Virus record (IMG/VR): IMGVR_UViG_3300027917_001949
Coordinates: 62,001 to 126,000 of that record
Reading direction: 5' to 3' (one strand)
Length of the DNA stretch: 64,000 nt
Source of the DNA: a virus
Positions within the stretch are counted from its first letter, which is position 1, and the number at the start of each line of letters is the position of its first letter. The notes beneath the pieces are model-generated. The model was not told the origin of the DNA. It saw only the letters and a program-made list of their open reading frames with translations, and made no database searches. Of the stretch, positions 1 through 5,487 are shown one piece after another. A program made the position numbers and the translations under genes.

Positions 1-13
1 TCTAGACTCACAT

Positions 14-86
14 GCTAGGGTAGCCAAATGGTTAAGGCACGTTCTCGGTAAGAACGGGATTGTCGGTTCGAATCCGTCCCCTAGCT
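14..86 (+). tRNA. tRNA-Thr(GGT)
   Basis: A cloverleaf with acceptor GCTAGGG/CCCTAGC, an anticodon stem CGTTC/GAACG and loop TCGGTAA gives anticodon GGT. The 3' end is followed by CAC rather than CCA, so CCA must be added by an enzyme. The T stem has one T-T mismatch. The array probably continues to the left of the window. Confidence 0.93.
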
Positions 87-89
87 CAC

Positions 90-175
90 GGAGTAGTGGC
101 AGAGAGGTTTATTGCGAACGGTTGCTAACCGTTTGGGCTAACGTCCCACAGGTTCGAATCCTGTCTACTCCGCCA
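90..175 (+). tRNA. tRNA-Ser(GCT)
   Basis: Acceptor GGAGTAG/CTACTCC, anticodon loop TTGCTAA and a long class II variable arm identify a serine tRNA. CCA is encoded. It lies 3 nt after tRNA-Thr. Confidence 0.94.
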
Positions 176-184
176 AAATAGGAC

Positions 185-213
185 TTGACAAATGATTGAA
201 TTTGTGGTATAAT
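185..213 (+). promoter_or_regulatory. sigma70-type promoter TTGACA-N17-TATAAT
   Basis: A perfect -35 (185-190) and -10 (208-213) are separated by 17 nt, directly after tRNA-Ser. The ATG at 212 overlaps the -10 and is therefore unlikely to be transcribed as a start codon. Confidence 0.85.
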
Positions 214-235
214 GAGAGTAGCGATAACTGGAGAA

Positions 236-427
236 GTGTCTCCAAGTCGGTGGGGAAAAATTTATCTTGAGTGCACTCCACTCTTGGATAAATGTCTTAC
301 GTGTAGAATAAGGTTTAGATGTTATACACACAAGGAATTTGATAACTGTGGTGGGTATGTGCGAGGTCGGGATGATTGTTTGCAACCCAGAGAATTTATG
401 GAGTTTATGAATAAGTCGAATGAATGA
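236..427 (+). CDS. small RF-box protein
   Basis: Unknown 63-residue protein with the RF box near residues 20-31 (CLTCRIRFRCYT) and an additional Cys upstream at 13. The frame is open from an ATG at 212, but that ATG sits inside the -10 element, so I chose the in-frame GTG at 236, preceded closely by GGAG; the start remains uncertain. It overlaps the next small gene by 8 nt. No other domain is visible. Confidence 0.65.
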   Translation: MSPSRWGKIYLECTPLLDKCLTCRIRFRCYTHKEFDNCGGYVRGRDDCLQPREFMEFMNKSNE

Positions 428-593
428 AGTTGAAATTATATCCGAGATAAATAGAGTACAGGAAAAAATGGTATCCGCAACTGAAGAAGAGAAGGTTGTC
501 CTTCAGGAAAAATTAGCGGTACTGATGCGTCAATTGCAACCAGTCGAGAGAAGCAGAGACCAGAAAGCGTTTCTCGATGAGTGTGCTGGTTAA
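420..593 (+). CDS. 57-residue coiled-coil-like protein
   Basis: A short open frame starts at ATG 420, overlapping the end of the preceding gene, and stops at TAA 591-593, 6 nt before tRNA-Lys. The product is Glu/Lys-rich with heptad-like spacing of hydrophobic residues, consistent with a short helix or coiled coil. It has no Cys motif. Function unknown. Confidence 0.6.
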   Translation: MNEVEIISEINRVQEKMVSATEEEKVVLQEKLAVLMRQLQPVERSRDQKAFLDECAG

Positions 594-599
594 GAAGAA

Positions 600-677
600 G
601 GAAGTGTAGCTCAATTTGGTTAGAGTAGCGGTCTTTTAAACCGTTCGTTGAGAGTTCGAGTCTCTCCACTTCCACCA
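600..677 (+). tRNA. tRNA-Lys(TTT)
   Basis: Acceptor GGAAGTG/CACTTCC, anticodon loop CTTTTAA and T arm GAGAG/CTCTC form a canonical tRNA with encoded CCA. It is followed after 1 nt by a tRNA-like gene. Confidence 0.95.
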
Positions 678-678
678 T

Positions 679-780
679 GCAGGGGATAGTTTAACGGTAA
701 AATAGCTGTAAAGTTGAAAGAGTTGACTTTATTATCCTAGATAAGGAGTAGCTGTCGGTTCGAGTCCGACTTCCCTGCCA
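679..780 (+). tRNA. aberrant 102-nt tRNA-like gene
   Basis: The acceptor (GCAGGGGA/TTCCCTGC, up to 8 bp), a glycine-like D arm (GTTTAACGGTAAAAT) and a good T arm (GTCGG/CCGAC) are present. The anticodon region is expanded to about 50 nt with two internal hairpins (TAAAGT/ACTTTA and TTATC/GATAA). I cannot assign an anticodon. It could hold an insertion, be a pseudo-tRNA, or be a tRNA-like regulatory RNA. Confidence 0.6.
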
Positions 781-783
781 CAT

Positions 784-860
784 GAGGTCGTAGCTCAATT
801 AGGCAGAGCACTGGTCTCTTAAACCAGTCGTTAAGGGTTCGATTCCCTTCGACCTCACCA
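784..860 (+). tRNA. tRNA-Lys(CTT)
   Basis: Acceptor GAGGTCG/CGACCTC, anticodon stem CTGGT/ACCAG with loop CTCTTAA, and encoded CCA give a canonical lysine tRNA, the second lysine isoacceptor in the array. Confidence 0.95.
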
Positions 861-862
861 AT

Positions 863-919
863 GGGCTAGTGAGTTAATGGTAACGGTGCACAATATGGGT
901 CCGATTCCCATCTAGTCCA
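863..919 (+). tRNA. truncated tRNA-like gene lacking an anticodon arm
   Basis: Acceptor GGGCTAG/CTAGTCC and T arm ATGGG/CCCAT are intact, but only about 27 nt separate them, so no canonical anticodon arm can form. It resembles a minihelix (acceptor plus T arm). It sits exactly where a tRNA would punctuate two ORFs, and the next ORF starts 1 nt after its end. Confidence 0.6.
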
Positions 920-920
920 C

Positions 921-1028
921 ATGGGCATCGATAGGACAATCCCTACGTTGTTCAATAGGCATAAGCAGTTCCTATTTTTACAGAAATGTCTTTTGTGTTT
1001 TACTGCTCGCCGATTAATGGGGCTATAG
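921..1028 (+). CDS. 35-residue ORF bounded by two tRNAs
   Basis: The frame starts with an ATG immediately after the truncated tRNA and stops at TAG 1026-1028, which is T8-A9-G10 of the following tRNA-Glu. The predicted peptide ends in a Cys-rich stretch (KCLLCFTARR) reminiscent of a degenerate RF box. The exact fit between the tRNAs argues for coding, but the length makes it tentative. Confidence 0.45.
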   Translation: MGIDRTIPTLFNRHKQFLFLQKCLLCFTARRLMGL

Positions 1029-1092
1029 TCTAATGGCAGGACACTACCCCCTCAAGGTAGCATTGTCGGTTCGAATCCGTCTAGCCCTACCA
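1019..1092 (+). tRNA. tRNA-Glu(CTC)
   Basis: Acceptor GGGGCTA/TAGCCCT, anticodon stem CTACC/GGTAG and loop CCCTCAA give CTC. The final A of the encoded CCA (1092) is also the A of the next ATG. Its T8-A9-G10 is the stop codon of the upstream small ORF. Confidence 0.92.
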
Positions 1093-1430
1093 TGAAAAAA
1101 GTAGAAACTTTTACGGCACGAATATACTTAGGACTCAAGGAAGGATATAATGGTCGTGTTCGTGGGTTTGATGAGGTTAGAAAGTGTCTGGAAGAGTATG
1201 TGAAGGTTAATCCCTTCTGCTTTACTCTTGAGCATACTATCTTTATCCACACGGATGGCACAGAACCTGGTGCAGTGATTGGGATTATTAACTATCCACG
1301 TTTCCCCAGAACTAGACCAGAGCTAAAGAAGATAGCTTTAAAAGTGGCAGAAGACCTGCGTGTGTTGTTCGTGCAAAACAGAGTATCTGTAGTGTTTACA
1401 GATGAAACGGTAATGCTTGGTGACGAGTAG
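1092..1430 (+). CDS. 112-residue protein of unknown function, start fused to tRNA CCA
   Basis: The ATG shares its A with the CCA end of tRNA-Glu, so there is no room for a ribosome-binding site on a processed transcript. The product has alternating hydrophobic segments compatible with a small alpha/beta fold (residues 55-105) and no RF box. It is followed directly (TAG-ATG) by an RF-box gene. I do not recognise it. Confidence 0.8.
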   Translation: MKKVETFTARIYLGLKEGYNGRVRGFDEVRKCLEEYVKVNPFCFTLEHTIFIHTDGTEPGAVIGIINYPRFPRTRPELKKIALKVAEDLRVLFVQNRVSVVFTDETVMLGDE

Positions 1431-1673
1431 ATGCCGAACACTCGCTACTTGAAACTAATTTGTGTATCCTGTCACAAGCGTAAGAAGGATTGTACATGTC
1501 ACTCTCATTACGCAAAGTATCATGGTGCAAAATATGGGTATACGTGGTGTGTTGATGTTGGTGTTGGCGCATATTGTGATGAATGCGTAAATAGGTTTTA
1601 TTGTTTTACTCATCGAGGATGGTTTGGGACAGATTTACCAGACTATAAATCGTATTACGGAGTATTGAATTAG
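1431..1673 (+). CDS. Cys-rich RF-box protein
   Basis: 80 residues with an N-terminal Cys cluster (CVSC, CTCH around 11-23) and an RF box at 49-60 (CDECVNRFYCFT). Start ATG abuts the previous stop. The stop TAG (1671-1673) overlaps the first base of the next tRNA. Metal binding is likely from the Cys spacing; function unknown. Confidence 0.85.
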   Translation: MPNTRYLKLICVSCHKRKKDCTCHSHYAKYHGAKYGYTWCVDVGVGAYCDECVNRFYCFTHRGWFGTDLPDYKSYYGVLN

Positions 1674-1768
1674 GGAGCGTAGCACAATTTGGCAGTGCAG
1701 CAGTCTTATAAGCTGTTTAGGGTCTGATACACCCGAGGTTACAGGTTCGAGTCCTGTCGCTCCTACCA
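1673..1768 (+). tRNA. class II tRNA with anticodon TAT
   Basis: Acceptor GGGAGCG/CGCTCCT, D arm GCAC/GTGC, anticodon loop CTTATAA (TAT, isoleucine AUA), T arm ACAGG/CCTGT, CCA encoded. It has a 24-nt variable region with a GGGT/ACCC hairpin, which is unexpected for an isoleucine tRNA. The amino acid identity is therefore uncertain. Confidence 0.8.
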
Positions 1769-1772
1769 ACAA

Positions 1773-1825
1773 ACTCGTCACGCTTTTAATAATGTGGTCA
1801 TTACTTTAAGCGCAACCTGACGAGT
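1773..1825 (+). ncRNA. nested hairpin RNA between tRNAs
   Basis: An 8-bp outer stem ACTCGTCA (1773-1780)/TGACGAGT (1818-1825) encloses CGCTT/AAGCG and a terminal TAATG-tggt-CATTA hairpin. The element fills the space between two tRNAs and encodes no credible ORF. Confidence 0.6.
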
Positions 1826-1831
1826 GTTTAT

Positions 1832-1909
1832 CCCCCTGTAGCTCAATTGGATTTAGAGCACGACGCTACGAACGTCGGTTAGTTGCGGGTTCGAGTCCTG
1901 TCAGGGGGT
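1832..1909 (+). tRNA. tRNA-Arg(ACG)
   Basis: Acceptor CCCCCTG/CAGGGGG, anticodon stem CGACG/CGTCG with loop CTACGAA. No CCA is encoded (TCGATG follows). The next ORF starts 2 nt after the discriminator position. Confidence 0.92.
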
Positions 1910-1911
1910 CG

Positions 1912-2064
1912 ATGATTAAGAATTGGTGTAGAGGATACAGAGAGTATTCGAAAGAGATACCAATGTGTAAGTTCTACGGAACAACTGAACATCCAGATTT
2001 TAAGCCAACATGTTCGAAGAAATTGAAAGCAGGGGTTCACTGCCATGTTAAACCCGATAAGTGA
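1912..2064 (+). CDS. 50-residue four-Cys protein
   Basis: ATG lies 2 nt after tRNA-Arg. Cys residues at 6, 19, 34 and 44 in a basic 50-residue peptide suggest a small metal-binding or disulfide protein. No RF box. TGA stop at 2062-2064 is 14 nt before the next tRNA. Function unknown. Confidence 0.6.
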   Translation: MIKNWCRGYREYSKEIPMCKFYGTTEHPDFKPTCSKKLKAGVHCHVKPDK

Positions 2065-2078
2065 TTTCCTTAGCGAAT

Positions 2079-2154
2079 GCTCCCGTAGCTGAATTGGAAC
2101 AGCAACTCCCTTCTAAGGAGAAGTATAAGGGTTCGAGTCCCTTCGGGAGTACCA
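2079..2154 (+). tRNA. tRNA-Arg(TCT)
   Basis: Acceptor GCTCCCG/CGGGAGT, anticodon stem ACTCC/GGAGA with loop CTTCTAA, CCA encoded at 2152-2154 and immediately followed by an ATG. Confidence 0.95.
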
Positions 2155-2376
2155 ATGAATACTCAATTAACCGGAGTTCTGATTGAGCACACCAGTCACA
2201 ATAACAACATTGACGAGGTTATTGCGGCAATGAAGGGTGTGCGACTTGATGAGTATCTTGGTTACGTTGCACCAAATTATGTGATAACATTTCGAATGGT
2301 TTTGTTTCTTTGTAAACATGCTGGTACTAACTGTGATGACTGTGAACTACGTTTCAAATGTTGGACATTAAAATAA
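2155..2376 (+). CDS. RF-box protein, C-terminal box
   Basis: 73 residues. The ATG directly follows the tRNA CCA. The RF box (CDDCELRFKCWT, 60-71) forms the C-terminus, with an additional Cys at 53. The N-terminal 50 residues show no known domain. The TAA stop precedes a promoter that starts at 2380. Confidence 0.87.
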   Translation: MNTQLTGVLIEHTSHNNNIDEVIAAMKGVRLDEYLGYVAPNYVITFRMVLFLCKHAGTNCDDCELRFKCWTLK

Positions 2377-2379
2377 GAC

Positions 2380-2408
2380 TTGACAAAGTCGAAAAAATAT
2401 GATATAAT
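2380..2408 (+). promoter_or_regulatory. sigma70-type promoter TTGACA-N17-TATAAT
   Basis: Perfect -35 at 2380-2385 and -10 at 2403-2408 with a 17-nt spacer, placed between an ORF stop and a small ORF whose ATG (2420) lies only 11 nt after the -10. Confidence 0.87.
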
Positions 2409-2419
2409 AGAAGGAGAGC

Positions 2420-2530
2420 ATGGAGAAGATTTTAGAAGTATTTTGTAGAGTTTTTGGTCATGACCATACATACAATCATGGTGAACAGATTTGTAGTGTA
2501 TGCGGTAATGTCAAAGAAGACGACGAGTAG
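2420..2530 (+). CDS. 36-residue zinc-knuckle protein (DUF1660-like)
   Basis: A short protein with the pattern of small phage DUF1660-type proteins: a hydrophobic start with F-C-x-F-G-H, then CxxCG (CSVCG) near residues 25-29, so one zinc-ribbon half plus His/Cys. AAGGAGAG precedes the ATG. It is the first gene after the promoter and ends 9 nt before a tRNA-like gene. Family assignment is from motif memory. Confidence 0.65.
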   Translation: MEKILEVFCRVFGHDHTYNHGEQICSVCGNVKEDDE

Positions 2531-2539
2531 TCGTCAAAT

Positions 2540-2619
2540 CTCGCTGTAGTCGGGGGAGTTTCCTAAACTCTTAGCCGTAAGAGGTATCTGTAAATGAGGG
2601 TTCAAGTCCCTCCAGCGAG
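2540..2619 (+). tRNA. tRNA-like gene apparently lacking a D arm
   Basis: Acceptor CTCGCTG/CAGCGAG and T arm GAGGG/CCCTC are perfect. The best anticodon arm is GGAGT-TTCCTAA-ACTCT, giving CCT (Arg AGG), which leaves only about 7 nt where a D arm should be and a long variable region (CTCTTA-TAAGAG can also pair). No CCA is encoded. A degenerate or D-armless tRNA is the most direct reading. Confidence 0.55.
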
Positions 2620-2621
2620 TC

Positions 2622-2692
2622 GGGGACGAGTACAGCCGATGAAAAGGTATTCAAAGGTAATTGCTGTATGACTTGCAATACTGGTACTCCCC
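2622..2692 (+). ncRNA. structured RNA element ending CCCCAACATG
   Basis: Outer stem GGGG...GAGTAC/GTACTC...CCC with inner GTATT/AATAC and ATTGC/GCAAT stems. A second element at 9174-9244 has the same outer GGGGA/CCCC closure and ends in the same CCCCAACATG before a tRNA. No ORF fits. Confidence 0.55.
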
Positions 2693-2697
2693 AACAT

Positions 2698-2774
2698 GCG
2701 GGTATGATGCAATTGGCAGACATGCTACGCTTAGAACGTAGATTTTGCAGGTTCGAGTCCTGCTACCCGCACCA
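2698..2774 (+). tRNA. tRNA-Leu(TAG) with short variable loop
   Basis: Leucine-type D arm (ATGCAATTGGCAGACAT), anticodon stem CTACG/CGTAG with loop CTTAGAA, acceptor GCGGGTA/TACCCGC, CCA encoded. The variable loop is only ATTTT, whereas bacterial leucine tRNAs normally have a long class II arm. Confidence 0.88.
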
Positions 2775-2894
2775 TACTAATATACTGAGGGAATCTGAAA
2801 AAGATGAGACTGGAAGTTGATGGTTACTATCCCAGTCATGGGTGTCCGAGAAGCGGCAATGGTGGAGCGTCCATAGTAGGTGTATTAGTACTAC

Positions 2895-2970
2895 GGTGCA
2901 TTGGTGTTAATGGTGAGCATACTACCCTGTCAAGGTTGAGGGAGGGGTTCGTGTCCCCTATGCACCGCCA
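2895..2970 (+). tRNA. tRNA-Asp(GTC)
   Basis: Acceptor GGTGCAT/ATGCACC, anticodon loop CTGTCAA, T arm AGGGG/CCCCT, G73 and encoded CCA. The anticodon stem has one mismatch. The stretch 2775-2894 before it holds no feature that I can support. Confidence 0.88.
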
Positions 2971-3246
2971 ATGAATAAGATTGTCCGTTATCGGATTCTT
3001 TTCAGTGATGAGTTTAAAGAAGGTGTGATACAATGTAGCACTACGCTATGCGGTGACTGTCCGGTCAGGTTTAAATGCTGGACAAGTCGTGTGGTCAGTG
3101 ACTACTTTTCTATCGCTTTCGAGGTAACACCGTATGAGCTTTTCTCGCTACAGTGGTTTAAGTTTGGAGAAAAGTTTAACGGAATGAAATATGAAACGGA
3201 CACTAAAAAACGATTGGTAGAGTGGCGACGTAGCCAAGAGGTTTAA
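2971..3246 (+). CDS. RF-box protein, N-terminal box, stop inside tRNA-Cys
   Basis: 91 residues. ATG directly follows the CCA of tRNA-Asp. The full Cys pattern C-x4-C-x2-C-x5-C is at 22-36, with the RF box at 27-38 (CGDCPVRFKCWT). The last 8 codons lie inside tRNA-Cys and the TAA stop is in its D loop, so tRNA release would remove the stop from the message. Function unknown. Confidence 0.87.
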   Translation: MNKIVRYRILFSDEFKEGVIQCSTTLCGDCPVRFKCWTSRVVSDYFSIAFEVTPYELFSLQWFKFGEKFNGMKYETDTKKRLVEWRRSQEV

Positions 3247-3297
3247 GGCGGCTGTCTGCAAAACAGCTTTTCATGGGTTCGAATCCCATCGTCGCCT
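3224..3297 (+). tRNA. tRNA-Cys(GCA)
   Basis: Acceptor GGCGACG/CGTCGCC, anticodon stem GCTGT/ACAGC with loop CTGCAAA. The 3' end reads TCA, so CCA is not fully encoded. Its 5' third is also coding sequence. Confidence 0.94.
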
Positions 3298-3299
3298 CA

Positions 3300-3647
3300 A
3301 TGAGTCCTAACGAATTATGTTTGGAGATTGCGAAAGCAATCCACGTACCATCAAGGTATATAGAGTTTGATACGAGTAAATATATCTATAAGTGTACGTG
3401 CGGTCTCTGTGACGAAGCTTGGACACATGAGATAGTGCGTGAAGCATTTGTTGCAGAAGATGAGGTTGAACAAAGACGGCTTCAAGGTTTGATGTGGTAT
3501 TACCACCGAACTAGAATTGGGGGTAACATATTCATTTTAAGTAATATGATGTGTTATGAACTTGGTCGCAGGTCTGGTTTACTGCAAGCATGTAACGACT
3601 GTACTCATAGGTACAAATGTATCACTAATAGTTTTATTCTGGTGTAG
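3300..3647 (+). CDS. RF-box protein, stop is T8-A9-G10 of tRNA-Asn
   Basis: 115 residues from the ATG 2 nt after tRNA-Cys. An earlier in-frame ATG lies inside the tRNA and is rejected. A Cys pair region at 32-37 (CTCGLC) may bind metal. The RF box at 98-109 (CNDCTHRYKCIT) has Tyr in place of Phe. The stop TAG is tRNA-Asn positions 8-10. Confidence 0.85.
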   Translation: MSPNELCLEIAKAIHVPSRYIEFDTSKYIYKCTCGLCDEAWTHEIVREAFVAEDEVEQRRLQGLMWYYHRTRIGGNIFILSNMMCYELGRRSGLLQACNDCTHRYKCITNSFILV

Positions 3648-3712
3648 TACAAAGGTAGTGCACTCGGCTGTTAACCGAGGATATAGTGGTTCGAGTCCAC
3701 TCACCAGAGCCA
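3638..3712 (+). tRNA. tRNA-Asn(GTT)
   Basis: Acceptor TCTGGTG/CACCAGA, anticodon loop CTGTTAA, T arm AGTGG/CCACT, G73 and encoded CCA immediately followed by ATG. Confidence 0.95.
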
Positions 3713-3994
3713 ATGTTAATATTTGAAGTAGTACGAGATAGAGAGTTAAAGGTAGCATACGTTAACAGACTTGATTGCGGTGCTCGTGATTGTAATCAAT
3801 GTATCGGACGCTTCATTTGTTTTACCCAAAAAACTGGGTATTTCATGGGTGAGAAAGGTCTTATAATGGAGGAAGAACAGGCTAGACGATTAAGACACCA
3901 TCCATCTATCGAAGTAAACATGTTTTACGATGGGCAGAGACACGCAGTGGGTAAGAAATGGGACGGGGATAACTATGTCCCAGAGTTTGAATAA
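3713..3994 (+). CDS. RF-box protein
   Basis: 93 residues from the ATG abutting the tRNA-Asn CCA. The RF box at 27-38 (CNQCIGRFICFT) has its fourth Cys at 22. The C-terminal half is charged with no recognisable domain. The TAA stop ends exactly before the first base of tRNA-Glu(TTC). Confidence 0.87.
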   Translation: MLIFEVVRDRELKVAYVNRLDCGARDCNQCIGRFICFTQKTGYFMGEKGLIMEEEQARRLRHHPSIEVNMFYDGQRHAVGKKWDGDNYVPEFE

Positions 3995-4072
3995 GGCAGC
4001 ATGGACTAATCTGGTTATGTCACCACTCTTTCAAAGTGGAGATTACGGGTTCAAATCCCGTTGCTGCTACCA
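3995..4072 (+). tRNA. tRNA-Glu(TTC)
   Basis: Acceptor GGCAGCA/TGCTGCT, anticodon stem CCACT/AGTGG with loop CTTTCAA, T arm ACGGG/CCCGT, CCA encoded. Confidence 0.94.
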
Positions 4073-4081
4073 TGATAGTAT

Positions 4082-4157
4082 AGCGGGGTGGAGCAGTGGT
4101 TAGCTCGACTGGCTCATAACCAGTAGGTCGAGGGTTCAAATCCCTCCCCCGCCACCA
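4082..4157 (+). tRNA. initiator-like tRNA-fMet(CAT)
   Basis: Anticodon loop CTCATAA. The body follows bacterial initiator tRNA closely (GGGGTGGAGCAG, AGCTCG, AGGTCG), with A1 facing C72 unpaired, the hallmark that permits formylation and blocks elongation. The anticodon stem reads CTGG/CCAG rather than the usual three G-C pairs. CCA is encoded and followed by an ATG. Confidence 0.9.
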
Positions 4158-4532
4158 ATGGAATATTGCACTTATAATAGGATATGTGCTAATAAGATAA
4201 GTTGTTTGGAGTGGACCGATGTCGGTACTTGTGATTATTATGGTCACTACCGACGGGTAACACCACCAGAGAAAACGGTTTATCACATGCGGAGTCAGGA
4301 TTGTCAACACCTTACTCGTACCATCACTCCAGAGCATCAGAAGTTATGCGAAGATTGTGACCATAGATTTTACTGTTGGACTTCTGAATACTGGGGTAAT
4401 GATATGTATGAGCAACATAAGCATTATATCTATGTTAAGAGTACTGCAATAGCACGAGCACGTAATATCGCTCGTCAAGAGAAGGAAGCACGGTTGCTTA
4501 GTATTGAAACATATGGATTGACAAGTGCGTAA
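4158..4532 (+). CDS. Cys-rich RF-box protein
   Basis: 124 residues, ATG directly after the tRNA-fMet CCA. Five Cys in the first 50 residues (4, 10, 16, 25, 49) and an RF box at 64-75 (CEDCDHRFYCWT) suggest two metal sites. The C-terminal third is a basic, Ala/Arg/Glu-rich probable helix. It overlaps the next gene by 8 nt. Confidence 0.87.
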   Translation: MEYCTYNRICANKISCLEWTDVGTCDYYGHYRRVTPPEKTVYHMRSQDCQHLTRTITPEHQKLCEDCDHRFYCWTSEYWGNDMYEQHKHYIYVKSTAIARARNIARQEKEARLLSIETYGLTSA

Positions 4533-4827
4533 AGGTATCAAGATACCGAAATTAAGTGTACGTTTATGTAATAACTGCGGCTTAATCATGGTCGTCCAGG
4601 GTGACAGTCAATGGCTTTCGTGTCGTAGATGTCGTTCGAAACACCTGAAATTCTTGTGTTCCACTGAAGAGAATGATATTACAACAGGTATGATGGAAGA
4701 GTGTAATACCTGTAAGCATCGATTTAGATGTATTACTCAACGGTCACGTGCATATGTATACACTCCTATTTATCGAAACTCCGAGGGTGTGAGACGGAAA
4801 ATTGGACAACGTTCAAGACCACGATGA
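4525..4827 (+). CDS. zinc-ribbon plus RF-box protein
   Basis: 100 residues from GTG 4525. A classical zinc ribbon (C15/C18 and C33/C36) is followed by an RF box at 60-71 (CNTCKHRFRCIT) and a basic tail. The overlap with the preceding gene suggests translational coupling. A nucleic-acid role is possible from the ribbon and basic tail, but not shown. Confidence 0.83.
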   Translation: MRKGIKIPKLSVRLCNNCGLIMVVQGDSQWLSCRRCRSKHLKFLCSTEENDITTGMMEECNTCKHRFRCITQRSRAYVYTPIYRNSEGVRRKIGQRSRPR

Positions 4828-4833
4828 TTTTAT

Positions 4834-4905
4834 TTCCCCGTAGTCTAATTGGTATGACTGCTGGCTCTGAACCAGTCAATTCAGGTTCGAATCCTGACGG
4901 GGGAA
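4834..4905 (+). tRNA. tRNA-Gln(CTG)
   Basis: Acceptor TTCCCCG/CGGGGGA, anticodon stem GCTGG/CCAGT with loop CTCTGAA, T arm TCAGG/CCTGA. The 3' end is ACAG, so CCA is not encoded. The next ATG is 3 nt away. Confidence 0.92.
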
Positions 4906-4908
4906 CAG

Positions 4909-5181
4909 ATGAAGCGAGTATTTAAGCTAAATAAAAGCGGTAATAATACTTACATATGTATGGGTGGTGGATGTGATAGATGTTGTATGAGATTTAAGTG
5001 CTTTTCTGTTAGTAAGTATGAGTATTTTGTCGTTGACTGGCATCTGATACACACCAATGAAAGCCCGACAAAATACTTGGAACGGCAGACTCATAGCAGA
5101 GTGTACGTGAAAGGAAGTAAACGATATAACAAAGCATTGTTAGACATGGGAATATCACCATTGTTGTTTACAACCTATTAG
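4909..5181 (+). CDS. RF-box protein
   Basis: 90 residues starting 3 nt after tRNA-Gln. C17-x4-C22-x2-C25-x5-C31 with RF box CDRCCMRFKCFS (22-33); Ser replaces the final Thr. The remaining 55 residues are basic. The stop TAG shares its G with the first base of tRNA-Leu(AAG). Confidence 0.86.
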   Translation: MKRVFKLNKSGNNTYICMGGGCDRCCMRFKCFSVSKYEYFVVDWHLIHTNESPTKYLERQTHSRVYVKGSKRYNKALLDMGISPLLFTTY

Positions 5182-5255
5182 GCGTTGTAACCCAACCAGG
5201 CAGAGGTAACTGGCTAAGAACCAGTGAAGTGCAGGTTCGAATCCTGTCAACGCCA
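5181..5255 (+). tRNA. tRNA-Leu(AAG) with short variable loop
   Basis: Acceptor GGCGTTG/CAACGCC, anticodon stem ACTGG/CCAGT with loop CTAAGAA, variable loop GAAGT only. It ends ACA, so CCA is not fully encoded, and the next ATG starts 1 nt after the discriminator. Confidence 0.88.
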
Positions 5256-5256
5256 C

Positions 5257-5487
5257 ATGAGGAATCCAGATAGAATACCTTTAATATTGGAAACCATATA
5301 TGAGATATGGATAGAAAACCCAGATTTAAGGTTGATGCAACTTTTAGGTAATTGTTTTTCTCCGGCAGATAATTACCACCGTGAGGATGACGTATTACTT
5401 GAACGATTGCGACAAGTATATGGTAAGTCGAGTGAACGCTCTACGAGAGAGGAAAGTCCGAACACCGCAGAGCAGGATGCAGGGTAA
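5257..5487 (+). CDS. small conserved phage/bacterial protein overlapping rnpB
   Basis: 76 residues. The first 55 (R-N-P-D-R-I-P ... N-P-D-L-R-L-x-Q-L-L, then an acidic E-D-D motif) match a widespread small-protein family that I know from phages and bacteria (R-D-P-x-R-I start). Function unknown. The last ~22 codons run into the RNase P RNA gene, including its conserved GAGGAAAGTCCG, so the C-terminal tail is dictated by the RNA. Confidence 0.8.
   Translation: MRNPDRIPLILETIYEIWIENPDLRLMQLLGNCFSPADNYHREDDVLLERLRQVYGKSSERSTREESPNTAEQDAG

Noticed and set aside
212-235. ATG 212 as the start of the first RF-box gene
   Set aside because: It overlaps the TATAAT -10 of a consensus promoter, so it would not be in the transcript from that promoter.
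2804-2971. A 55-codon frame running through tRNA-Asp
   Set aside because: No ribosome-binding site, it covers the entire tRNA, and composition is not protein-like.
3273-3299. ATG codons inside tRNAs as starts for the ORFs at 3300, 3713, 5900, 6749 and 8154
   Set aside because: The extra residues are tRNA T-arm sequence read as protein (SNPIVAS, VRVHSPEP and so on); the ATG or GTG after the tRNA is more credible and would be the first in a processed message.
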